Below, one piece after another: positions 1 to 12,160 of a stretch of DNA of 64,000 bases. This stretch comes from Apteryx mantelli. Taxonomy: Eukaryota > Chordata > Aves > Apterygiformes > Apterygidae. The translations under genes and the position numbers were made by a program. The stretch covers positions 4,196,503 through 4,260,502 of the forward strand of contig NC_090010.1 of NCBI RefSeq assembly GCF_036417845.1, written 5' to 3'. The notes beneath the pieces are model-generated. The model was not told where the DNA came from and made no database searches. It saw only the letters and a list, made by a program, of their open reading frames with translations. Numbering within the stretch: the first letter of the stretch is position 1; every line of letters begins with the position of its first letter.

Positions 1-526
1 CGTGGCTCCGCTGATCACGGCTCTGCTGGCGTTTCCGGCTCGCGCTGTCCCCCATGGGCTCGCCAGGTGGGTGCTGCTGCCCCCCCCCCCCAGGGCACCG
101 GGACCCCCACCCTGGACACCGGGACCCCCTCCTCGGGCAGGGCGAGAGCCCGGACTCCTGAGTGCTCCCCTGGGTAAGGGGGTGCCCCCAAACCCCAACC
201 CCTTCTCCCTCCCTGCTGGGCAGGGGGCTGTGACACCCCCCTTGGCTTGGGGGCGGGGGGGGGTGTCAATCCTCGAGAGGCCTCAGTGCCACCTGGGTGG
301 CACCTGGGACAGGTCCCGTCCCATCCACCCTGGAGCCTGGGGAGGGTCCGGGGGGGGCACCCAATGCCCATTGGGGAAGCATCATGGCCTGGGAGGAGAC
401 CCGTGGAGGGACACCATAAGGAAGGAGCAAGCTGGGGACACTGCGGGGGAGGGGGGTGCTGTGACACCCCGGGGCGAACCCCGCACCCGGCGGGCTCTGA
501 CGCCACGGGCCTGGGGCCCCCCCCAG
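1..526 (+). other. Non-coding DNA upstream of the first visible DTX3 coding exon
   Basis: No exon with family resemblance is seen here. The stretch ends in a polypyrimidine tract and an AG at 525-526 that acts as the splice acceptor of the DTX3 exon, so it is most likely DTX3 intron 1. An upstream exon may lie in it or left of the window. G- and C-runs are frequent. Open frames on both strands are composition artefacts. Confidence 0.6.
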
Positions 527-546
527 TGTCGTTTGTCCTGTCCAGG

Positions 547-2458
<1,912 letters not shown>

Positions 2459-2733
2459 TGACGGACAGATGGATGGACAGATAGTGCCACCCTGTACATA
2501 CCCCCCTGCTGCCTCCCGCAGCCCCCCATGGACAGACGGACGGGCTGGGGGGGGGGGTCTCGTGCCCCTTTCCCCCCCCCCCCACCCCGTGTCCCCCGAG
2601 CCGGGGAGCGGGTCGGTGCCCGTTTGGGGGGTCGTGGGCATCGGGTTAATTTATTTTTTATTTTTATTTCCCCCCTCCCTCCCCCCCCCCCCCCGCGTGC
2701 CCACCCTCCTTCCCAGCTCTGTAACTTTGATCC

Positions 2734-2739
2734 AATAAA
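2734..2739 (+). terminator. Poly(A) signal of DTX3
   Basis: A canonical AATAAA lies 470 bp after the DTX3 stop, in a locally AT-richer stretch (TTAATTTATTTTTTATTTTTATTT at 2645-2668 is just upstream). It is probably the main DTX3 cleavage signal. Confidence 0.75.
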
Positions 2740-2764
2740 AAATATGCAAGACTGCGAAGCGAGC

Positions 2765-4263
2765 GCGGCTCTGGGGGGGCCCGTGTCCCCCCCCCCCCCG
2801 TCTGCCTGGGTTCCTTGGGGGGGACGGACATGGGGGGCCTGGGCTGTGTCCAGCATGGCTGAGGGGGGGATAGGCCACGCCCCCACCAGGCCACGCCCTA
2901 TGTTCTGCTGGCCCCTCCCATACTGCACTGGGGTGGGGGGCTCCATGGGGCAGGGGGCTGTGTGGGGTGGGGACACTGTTGGGCTTGGGGGGGGGGTGTG
3001 GGAGGGAGTCCATGGGGCTGGAGAGTCTGTGGGGCTGGGGGGGGGCTGGGGGTCTCTGTGGGGTGTGGGGGTCCCTGTGGGGCTGGGGGACACTGTGGGG
3101 AGGGGGGACACCGTGGGGCCGGGTACCCTGCAGGTGGTGGGGGGCTTTGGGTGCCCCCTTCCTCACCCCCTGGCACCCCCACAGACCCTATAGACCCCCC
3201 CTGGACCCTGCAGACACCTCACCTCCCCCCCCACCTCCATGGGGAGCTCTGCCCCATGGGGACCCCTGCCCCATGGGCACTGCCACCCCATGGGGACCCC
3301 CCCCCAACCTCCAGGACCCCCCCCTTGGGGCAGGAGACCCCCCCCCAATAGCATGGGGCTATTGGGGTTCTGGAAGCTGCCCCTGGGGGGGGAATGGGGC
3401 AATTGTGGGGTTGAACCTGCCCCGGGGGAGGTTATGGGGCAGCCCCGGGGGGGGGGGGGGGTGCTCTGGGCATGATGTCATGGCAGGGGTGGGCAGGGAT
3501 TGGCTCCCAGCCAGTGATGTCACCCACCTTCAGCAGTGGGGCTGGGCAACCTGGGAGAGGGGCAGGGTGCTGGGGAAGAGGTGGAGCTACTGCTATTGTG
3601 GGTGGGGATTGGTTGAGGGGGTGGGTCCAGGGCAGCCCAGGGGCGGGGCTTGGCCTGGGGGCGGGGCTCCCTGCTGCCTGCCTCTTTTTCTCCCTGGTTT
3701 TCACAAATAAAAGCGTCGGGTGTTTTTTTGGTGGTTTTTTTTTTTTTGGTCTCGTTAAAATCTCACCATCGGATAGAAAAGGGCCGGGTGGGGGGGCCCG
3801 TGGCAGCGCCCCCCCTGCGGCCGGGGGGCCGCCCCGGCCTGTGGCCCTGGCGTGGGCCACCCCCCCCCTCCGTGGCCGGTGGTCCCCGTTGGGGGGGGGG
3901 ACAGAGACTTGGCACAAAAAATCCTCATCGCAGCATTGGGGGGGGAGGGGGGCGTCTGTACAATAGAAAACAGAGTCTCTGGTGGGGGGCCAGGGCTCGG
4001 ACGCCTGGGCCCCTCAGGGGTCCTCATGGCCTCGCCTCCCCCCTCCCAGGGGCCGCGGGACCGTCCCCTCCGTGGCCTTGAGGGGGGGGCAGGGGGGGTC
4101 CCGCTGCCATGGTCCTCCCCCCCCTCCCCCCGCCCCCGGCCTGGTACAAAAGAGCTAAAAACGCCGTGAGCGGGGGGGGGGCGGCCGCGGCGGCGCCAGT
4201 CCCGAGGCGGCTGCAGTCCGGTGCGGTGCTGGCCGGCGGTGGCGGTGGTGGCCAGCGCGCGGG
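2765..4263. other. Interval between converging DTX3 and B4GALNT1; includes a second poly(A) signal
   Basis: No coding exon is seen. It holds G-run-rich imperfect repeats (2930-3130, GGGGCTGGGGG-type), CCCCATGGGGA-type repeats (3235-3310), and CCAAT/GC-box sequences at 3475-3665. A second AATAAA on the + strand at 3706-3711 is followed by long T-runs, a good cleavage context and possibly a distal DTX3 site. The part from about 3760 to 4263 is probably B4GALNT1 3' UTR on the minus strand. No AATAAA is visible for that strand, so a variant signal would be needed. Confidence 0.5.
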
Positions 4264-7200
4264 CTAGTTGCCCGTCATGCACTTGAAGCGGTTCTTGAAG
4301 TAGAAGAGGCCGTGCTTGAGGCTGAGGCTGTCGTCGCGGGCGGCCGGGTAGCGGTACTTGGCGTACTGCTTCTCGCTCTCCGTCTTGCGCCACGGCAGCT
4401 TCAGCTTGGACGCGTGGTCCACCACCACGTCCTCGCAGGAGCCCACGTGCAGCACGCCCAGCCCATCGATGAAGAACTCTGCGGGGCGCCCGGCGTCAGC
4501 GGGCCCCAGCGTCCGGGTGCCCCCCAGCTTGGGGGATCCCCCCCCCCGCCGCCCCGCTCCCCCCGGGCGGCAGCTCACCGAGGTGGGCGACGCGGCGGAG
4601 GCGGGGGTCGAAGCCGACCTGGCGCACCTTGTCGGTGCGGGCCAGGAAGAAGTTGACGACGCCGTCGGTGACCACGCAGCCCGGGAAGCCGGCGAGGCGG
4701 TGGTGGAAGCCGGGCCGCGTGCGCAGGCAGTCGCCGCCGGCGCCGCCCGCCCGCACGCTCAGCCGCTGCCGATACGTCGTCGTGTAGCCCGTGATCTCCC
4801 GCACCGCGCCGCCCACCTGCGGCACCGCCGTCACGCCGGGCACCGGCGCCCCGGCATGGGGATGCACCGGGCACCGGCACAGGGATGCATTGGGCACTGG
4901 CACCCTTGAGCATAGGGATGCACCGGGAACCAGCACAGGGATGCATTGGACACTGGCACCCTCAAGCATGGGGATGCACCAGGCACTGGCACCCTCGGGC
5001 ATGGGGATGCACTGGGAACCGGCACCCTTGGGCATGGAGATGCACCGGGAAACAGCACCCCACGGCATGGGGATGCACTGGGAACTGGCACCCCCCCAGC
5101 ACAGGGAGGCACCGGGAGCTGGCACACCCCTGGCACAGGGATGCACTGGGAACTGGCATGGGGATGCAACGGGACACACCGGGCATCAGGATGCACCAAG
5201 CACCAGGAGCCACCGGGAGCTGCCACCCCCCAGCACTGTGCCACCCACTCGCAGCACTGCCGTCACACGGGTCACCAGGACCCCCCAGGTACGGGGACAC
5301 CCCTGGGGCATTGGGGACAGCAGGACCCCCATGCTGTGCCACCCACCTGCAGCACTGCTGTCACACCAGGGGGACAGGGCCCACGGCCCCCCCACAGCCC
5401 CACGCCGCCACCGGCCCCCGACTCACCAGGTCAAGGCTGGTCCGCTCCAGCACATCCACCAGCTTCTCCAGCCGCGTGCGGGGGGTGAAGATGAAGTCAT
5501 CGTCCACCCACAGCACGTATTTGGTGGTCACCTGCGAGATGGCCAGGTTCCTCCCCGCGAACCAGCCCTGCGGCAGCACTGGGGGTCAGCACCCCACGGC
5601 CTGGTCACGGCCACCCCACGGCCGAGCCATGGCCCCACCGCCACCCTCCCTGGGATCCCGCTGCCCTCCAGGGCTGCCTCAGGGTCCTCCAACAGCCCCA
5701 CCGTGCACGACCTCCCCGGGGTCCCACCACACCCCGTCATCCCACCAGCCCCTCAGGGCCGCCGCGGCCCCCAGCCCACCTTGCCGAAGGGCATGAGGTA
5801 GTGCTCGAGGTGGGGGCCCTGCAGCGGCTCGGGGCGCTGGCTGTCGTCGGCCACCACGATGGTGACGGAGGGGTAGAAGCGGCGCACGCTGGCGATGAGC
5901 CCCCGCAGCTTGTCGTAGCGCAGGAAGGTCTTGGTGGCGATGGTGACCAGGGCGCTGATGTTGTACTCTGCGGCGGGCGGGCGGGTGGCTGTCACCCCTG
6001 GGTGCCCGGCTGGCGTTCAGGGGGTGGCTGGGGGTCCCCAGGGTGCCCTGGCGCTCACCTGCGTCCCCGTCACCCGGGGGGCCGGGGCTGTAGAGCCGGG
6101 GCGTGGGTGGGTGCCGGATGCGGATGGTGAAGGAGGCCTCGTGCCCGTCGGTGGAGAACTGCACTGGAGAGCCGACGGGGCGGTGGGTGCTGGGGCTGTG
6201 CACCCCCCTTGGCATCCCCAGAGCCAGCACCCATCTGTGTCTCACCCGTAGTGTCCCCAGGACCAACACCCAGCCACGTCCCACCCGTAGCATCCCCAGG
6301 GCCAGCACCCATCAGCATTCCACCCATGGTGTCCCCAGGGCCAGCACCCATCAGCATTCCACCCATGGTGTCCCCAGGACCAGCATCCATCTGCATCCCA
6401 CCCATGGTGTCCCCAGGACCAGGACCCATCTGCATCCCACCCATGGTGTCTCCAGGACCAGCACCCATCCACATCCTACCCGTGGTGTCCCCAGGGCCAG
6501 CACTGATCCACGTCCCATCCCTGTCCCCTTCCAAGCCCCGAGCCCTACCATGTCTCCCCCCATGGCCCAGCTCCCACGTGTGGCCCAGCCCCCCTGGCAG
6601 CACCCACCTATGTCGGCCGTGTTGGGGTGGAAGAGGGTGTTCGTGTAGGTGACGAACTGCAGCTGGCGGTTGAGGTGGTCGAGGCGGGCGGCCGCGAGCG
6701 AGAGCTGGGGCTCACCCTCGCCCTGCAGCACCACGCCGTCCACCACGGCCGCCACATCCAGCGTGCCCATCGTGGCTGTCAGGTTCACCTGCGAGACCGC
6801 CAGCGGGTTACAGCTGCCCCAGGGGTGTCCCCGCGGTGCCGCTCTCCTCCCCAGTCCCACAGCCAGGACGTGGCCCCCGTGGGCCCTACTGTGCCCCACG
6901 GGATTCATGTCCAATAAAGAACCACTCCAGAACCACGCATGTCCCTGCTAGGACCATGCACAACCACCCTGGCATCATGCAGGACCACGCCAGGACCACG
7001 CACGACCACACCAGGACCATGCTGGGACGGTGCACCTTGCCAGGACCATGCATGTCCACACTGGAACCATGCACAACCATGCCAGGGCCATGCACGACCA
7101 CGCCAGGACCATGCACGACCATGCCAGGACCGTGCATATCCATCCTGGAACCATGCACCATGCCAGGACCATGCATGACCATGCCAGCACCATGCACCGC

Positions 7201-8900
7201 CACGCCGGGACCATGCACATCCCTGCTAGGACCATGCACAACCATGCTTGGACCATGCACCATGCCAGGACCATGTACAACCACACCAGGACCGTGCACA
7301 ACCACAGCAGGACCACGCACGTCCATGCCGGGACCACGCAGGTCCATGCCAGGCCCACACCATGCCCTCACCTGGTAGGATTTCCTGCCCGTCGCCTGCA
7401 AGCTGAGCCCTGCGGAGCCGGAGAAGCCGAAAGGGTGAGCAGGGCCGGGGGCAGCCCCGAGGCCGTGGGCAGCGTGTCCCCACAGCCCTGCCCCATGCCC
7501 GCGTCCCCCGGTCTCACCTGGCACCAGGACGCTCTGCAGCGGCCTCACCTCCACGCCCTGGGCCGGGTACTCGAGGGGCGAGTTGGCGCGGACCACGAGG
7601 AGCCGGTCGGCTGGGGACTGCACCCTGCGCGGGGGGTGAGACCTGGGGCCCCGGGTGTCCCTGCCCCACGTCTTGCCCCATGCACTGCCCCACGTGCTGC
7701 CCCATGCGCTCCCCATGTTGCACCCCCAACAAGGGCCACATCCTGCCCCACATAGTGCCCTCCTCCTGCCCCACATGGAGCCCGCACCATGCCCTCACCC
7801 TGCCCCACAGAGAGCCCATACAGTGCCCCAGGCGAGGGCCATATCCTGCCCCGTGCTGCAGCCAGGCGACACCCACATCCTGCCCCATGTGGTGCCGGTG
7901 CAGCACCCCACACAGTGCTCAGCGCTGCCCCGTGCCGTGCCCCACGCGATGCCCCTGCTCTGCCCCACGCAGTGCCCAGCCCGGCCCCACACCGTGCCCA
8001 TCACCGCCACCCGCCGCGCACCGGAGCTGCTGCCGCTGGTACTCCTGCTCGCGCTGGCGGTGGATGAGGGGCAGCTCGTCGGGGTCGAAGGCGCCGGCGA
8101 AGTCGACGCTGTGAACCTGCCCGAAGAGCTGCTTCGGGAAGGGCAGCGTCATGCCCGGCTCGGCCTCGCAGGAGCAGGCGTTCCTGGGCAGCCGCCTGCC
8201 GAGCCGCCGCCGTCACCGCGGGCCAGGGGCGTCTGCCGCCTCATCCCGACCCACCACGGCTGCCCCCAGGGGGGGGTCACAGGCCCTGCCACCAGCCCTG
8301 TCCCTGCCCCATGCCCTGGACCCCCCCCCCATGCGGTGCTGTCCCTGCCCCATGGGTGCCCCACATCCCCATGCACATCAACTCTGTGCAGCCCCCAGCC
8401 CCAGAGGTGCCCCACAGGTGTCCCATGTCCCCACCCTGGGGTGCCCCCAGCCCCATGAGCACCCCATGTCCCCACTACATGCAGCCCCCAGCCCCATGGC
8501 TGCCCCACATCCCCACCCTGGGGTCCTTCCAGCCCCATAGGTCCCCCGCATCCCCATGCGCATCCGCCACGTGTAGTCCCCAGCCCCACGGGTGTCCCGC
8601 ACCCCCACTACATGCAGCCCCCTGCCCCACGGGTGCCCCACATCCCCAGCCCAGGGTGCCCCCCTGCCGGGGTGCCGGGCACGCGGGGCCTTACTCCATG
8701 ACCTGCTCCTTGAGGCGGAAGGCGATGTGGGGGTACTGGCGGGCCGGCTGGCCGAGGCGCCCGTCCGGCAGGCGCGCGGGGGGCCGGGGCCGCAGGTCCA
8801 CGCTGCTGTAGGGCTTGGGGGCCCACACGTGCAGATAGAGCAGGGCCAGGGACGCCGCGGCCACCAGCAGCGCGCACAGCGACTTCTGCACCGGCCGCAT
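4264..8900 (-). CDS. B4GALNT1: B4GALNT1, GM2/GD2 synthase (beta-1,4-GalNAc transferase 1)
   Basis: This Golgi type II membrane enzyme transfers GalNAc from UDP-GalNAc to GM3/GD3/LacCer to make GM2/GD2/GA2. Ten coding exons on the minus strand: 8900-8695, 8195-8022, 7624-7518, 7409-7372, 6788-6608, 6163-6059, 5967-5780, 5567-5427, 4816-4579, 4478-4264. Phases are consistent throughout and give 530 aa (human 533). A cytosolic MRPVQK stub is followed by a signal anchor at about 7-23 ([19 protein letters not shown]). The catalytic GT region has [17 protein letters not shown] and the metal-binding VDDDF (Asp355-357). Conserved [26 protein letters not shown] and [13 protein letters not shown] follow, and the protein ends FKCMTGN. 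An acceptor AG directly precedes the start codon (8902-8903), so the 5' UTR is split. Minisatellites fill introns at 4830-5390, 6190-6530, 6930-7365, 7640-8010 and 8280-8660. Confidence 0.97.
4840..5390. repeat. 33-bp minisatellite in a B4GALNT1 intron
   Basis: Tandem units of about 33 bp resembling GCATGGGGATGCACTGGGAACCGGCACCC; the best-ordered part is 4960-5150. Units become degenerate toward 5390. Confidence 0.85.
6190..6530. repeat. 39-bp minisatellite in a B4GALNT1 intron
   Basis: About eight units of 39 bp built on CATGGTGTCCCCAGGGCCAG followed by CACCCATCAGCATTCCACC. Two adjacent units near 6328-6405 are almost identical, which suggests recent array turnover. Confidence 0.88.
6930..7365. 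repeat. 21-bp minisatellite in a B4GALNT1 intron
   Basis: Roughly twenty units of 21 bp, consensus near ACCATGCACGACCACGCCAGG, with occasional short units such as CACCATGCCAGG. Confidence 0.9.
7640..8010. repeat. Degenerate TGCCCCA(C/T)-rich repeat in a B4GALNT1 intron
   Basis: Irregular tandem variants of CTGCCCCACATGGTGCCC spaced about 15-25 bp, without a clean unit length. Contains no coding exon. Confidence 0.7.
8280..8660. repeat. Imperfect repeat in B4GALNT1 intron 1
   Basis: Recurrent CCCCAGCCCCATGGGTGCCCC and ACATCCCCACCCTGGGGTG modules in variable order between the first two coding exons. Confidence 0.75.
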
Positions 8901-11900
8901 CCTGCGGGCCACCGGCAGCTGGGGCCGGGCCGCCGTGGGGCCGCCGTGGGGCTGGGCCGCCCACCCGAGCCCCAGAGCCCACCCGAGCCCCCAGCCATGG
9001 GACCGGGCTGGACGTGGCGCCAGGCCACCGCAGCACCATGGTGGTTCTCTCCCCCCCCCCCCCCCGAGACCCCCCAGCTCCCCCCATGGCCATGGGGCAC
9101 CTGGACTGGGCACAGGCTGGCAAAGGGGGTGAGGTGTGTGGGGGGGCCCCCAGTGCTCCCAGTTCCCCCAGTGCCTCCCAATGCTTCCCAGTGTCTCCAG
9201 TGCCTCCCGATGTTCCCAGTATCTCCCAGTGCCACCCACTGCCACCTGGTGTCCCCTGCAATGGCCCTTGTGCTATGTCCAGATGGCTGCACCCACTGTC
9301 TTATGCCCCAGTACCCCCCAGTCCCCCCCGTTCCCCCCAGGCCCCCAGCCTCCCAGTACCCCCCAGTCCTCCCAGTCCTCCCCAGTTCCCTCAGCACCCT
9401 CAGTACCCCCATCCCACTAGTACCGCCCCCAAGTCCCCCAGGCCCCCCCAGCCTCCCAGCCCCCCCATTTCCCCCAGCCTCCCAGTTCTCCCAGTCCCCC
9501 CAGTCCCCCTGCCCCTCACCTCGGGGCGGACGAGAGTCCCGGCTCGGCTCGGGGGGTGCCGGGGTCTCACCCCACGCTCATGGCTCTGCCCTCCCCACTG
9601 CCACGGCCTGGGGACAAGGTGTGACATGAGGGGGGGCCCAGGCGCCCTGCTCTGCGGGGGGGGGGGGGGGTGCAGCCGGGGCCAGCCCCCTCCCCCCGGT
9701 GTGCCGGGCCCGGCCGGGAAATGGCCGCAGCCCCCGGCGGGAGGGAGGGGGTCGCTTTTGGCCGGGGAATTGACAGGATTTGGGAGGCGGGGGGAGCTGA
9801 GCTGGGGGGGGCTGTTTCGGGGCGCTGGGAAGGATCTGGGATGCAGCGGGGCCGGGGGGGGAGCAAGGAGGATCCGGGGGGGGGGGTTCGGGGGAATCCG
9901 GGGGGGGCAGGGCGATCCGGGCACATTTTGGTGGTGCGGGGGGGGGGGGGGAATCTGCGAGGACCAGTGAAGGCGGGGGGGCAAGGAGAGGCCCGGGAGA
10001 TGGGGACGATGCGGGGGCCCGGGGGGGGCCAAGGGGAGCCGGGGGGGGCCGGCACCAACCGGGGCGGGAGGGGGATGCGGGGCCTGGCGGTGCTGGAGGG
10101 CCGGGGGGGGGCCGGGGCTTTCGGGGGGCCCCGGGGAACGGGAGGGGGCCGGGGCAGGTGATGTGGGGACCGAGGGGGAGCCGAGGGGCGGTGGCAGGAA
10201 CCTCCCTGTCACGACATGTCGCGATAGGCCCGGCCGGGGCGGGGGGAGGTGCTGAAGCGCTGGACAGCTCCGGCCCTACCTGGCTCCGCCGGCGGGTCCC
10301 GGCGCTCCGCGGCCGCGCACCGGCCCCGGCCCCGGCCCGGCAGCTCGGGGGGGCGGGCGGGGAGGGCGCCCCCGGCGGCCCCGGCCGGCAACGGCAGCGC
10401 CGCAGCCCCGGCAGCGGCGGGGGGGGCTCGGGGAGGGGGCCGGAGCCGGCCCGGGGGGGCCGGGAGGGGGCCCAGGAGGGTCCTGGGGGACCCCGGGGGG
10501 GGGGTGAAGGGTGCCGGGGGCCGCGGAGGTGGGGGGAGCCCAGACAAAGGCAGCGGAGAACAAAGGAAGGGGGGGGCAAAGGCGGCTGGGAATGGGGGGG
10601 GCCGGGCTGCACCCCCAGGCTGGGTCCCATTTACTGGGGCAGATCCCAGCTGGCAGTGAGGGATTTTGCCCCGGGGGTGGGGGGAATGAGGGGTGCTGGG
10701 TGCATGGGACCCAGGAGTCCTGAGTCTCGACCCCCCCCCGGGGCAGACCCCTGGTGGGGCAGGTCCTGGGGGATCTGCCCCACACCAGGCCCGGGGCCTG
10801 CTCTGTGCCAGCCCCTCGCCCCCCCCCCCCCCCCAGGCAGGGAAACTGAGGCAGAGGAGGGGCTGGGGCCACAGCAGCTCCCAGTTGAGGCAGGGGATTT
10901 ATTAGCTCCATTTGAAACATGGGATTAACCCCCCCCCCCGCCCTGCCATGGCCCCCCTGAGCCCTGCCACTAATGGCATTAGCAGCCCGAGCCCTAATTG
11001 TGGCTAATCCCATGGCAATTCCAGGTCTCCAGCTGCTCTGGGGCTAGGGGGGGCTGAGCCAGGGCCCAGCGGGAGGGAGTGTGTGGGGGGTTGGTGGGCA
11101 CCAAGCTCCGGCACAGGCATGACAAGCCAGGCTTTGTGCCCACGCCGAGAGCCTGCCACAATGTCCCCATTGAGGCCATGGGCGCAGGCAGCTGCTGGCA
11201 CCGCAGGGCCAGGCCTGGGCCCGCCTGGGGCCCGGCTGCCTCCAGCTGCCGCCAGCGTGGGGGGAACAAGAGGGACGGCGCTCAACAAGGGCTGGGCTGG
11301 GGGTCCATGGTAGCAGGGAAAAGGGGGGCAATGAGAGCAGAGAGGGTCACACACGTGTGTGCATGGGCTGGGCTCATATGTGTGTCCCCCCCCAGCATGG
11401 CAGGGACAGTCCCCAGGCTGCTGGGCTGGCGGGTGGAGGGGGCCTGTCCTTGACCAGTGCATAGCTGTGGCTGTGGCCGTGGTGGGGGCACCTGGTGGCC
11501 TGGGCCAGGGTTACTCTGCACTGTGGCAGGTCACATCCCCTCGATGTAGCAGGGACGGTCCCCAGGCTGCTGGACTGGGGGAGCCTGGCCTTGCCCAGTG
11601 CGTGGCCGTGGCCGTGGCCAGGCCATGGCGGGGGGGCACTAGGTGGCCAGGCCCAGGCCACCCTGCCCCATGGTGAGTCATGCCCCCCCCCGACGTGGCC
11701 TGGGCCTGCTCCCTCGCCCACGAGTGTCCCCCAACCGGGCTCTGCGGTCACGTGATGCAGCCGGATCGTCCCCCCTCTCCCCAGGATGCTCTGGCGCCCC
11801 CTCGACCAATCAGAGCCCCGGGATCGCCTGTATCCTTCTCCACCAATAGGGAGCCAGCTGGCTCCCCTCCGCCCTAGCCCTTTAAGAGCCCGGAGCTACG

Positions 11901-12160
11901 TCATCGGGGCCAACTGGTCCTCTTCCCTCCGATTGGCTACCGCCTGCGCTGATTCAGCCCCAGCGCTTCACCCCGAGGGAGGGGCTTCCGTTCTCCCACC
12001 GCGGCCTCAGTCCCGACGGCGTCATCGCCGCGCAGCGACCAATAGAAGGCGCTCTCGGCCCTGACGGGCGGGCGGGCTGTCCAACCGCCGCGCGCGGCGC
12101 CGGGAGGCGGGGCGGGCGCGGGGAGGCGGCGGGCGGAAGCGGCGGGCGGCCGGGGGGAAG
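8901..12160. other. Divergent intergenic region between B4GALNT1 and OS9
   Basis: No coding exon seen. It contains CCCAGTxCC-type repeats (9150-9510), a very G/C-rich CpG-dense block at about 9700-10550 likely to be the B4GALNT1 promoter/5' UTR island, a TAAT-rich patch at 10965-11010, and imperfect repeats at 11380-11750 in which the AGCAGGGACxGTCCCCAGGCTGCTGG module occurs twice (around 11400 and 11548). The OS9 promoter follows at 11740-12160. Non-coding 5' exons of B4GALNT1 are expected; donor-like sites on the minus strand occur near 9520 and 9571. Confidence 0.6.
11740..12160 (+). promoter_or_regulatory. OS9 promoter with CCAAT boxes and an E-box
   Basis: Upstream of the OS9 start are four CCAAT boxes: near 11805 (CCAATCAG), 11842 (CCAATAGG), 11931 (inverted, GATTGGCT) and 12040 (CCAATAGA). 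There is a palindromic TCACGTGA E-box at 11748-11755 and a CRE/ATF-like TACGTCATC at 11897-11905, with GC-rich sequence to the start codon. NF-Y plus USF/TFE-type control is an inference from these sites. No exact ERSE (CCAAT-N9-CCACG) was found. No TATA box is evident. Confidence 0.6.

Noticed and set aside
4791-5801. Long frames of His/Gly/Thr-rich repeats in B4GALNT1 intron
   Set aside because: Translations of the 33-bp minisatellite; exons of B4GALNT1 on the other strand explain the conserved parts.
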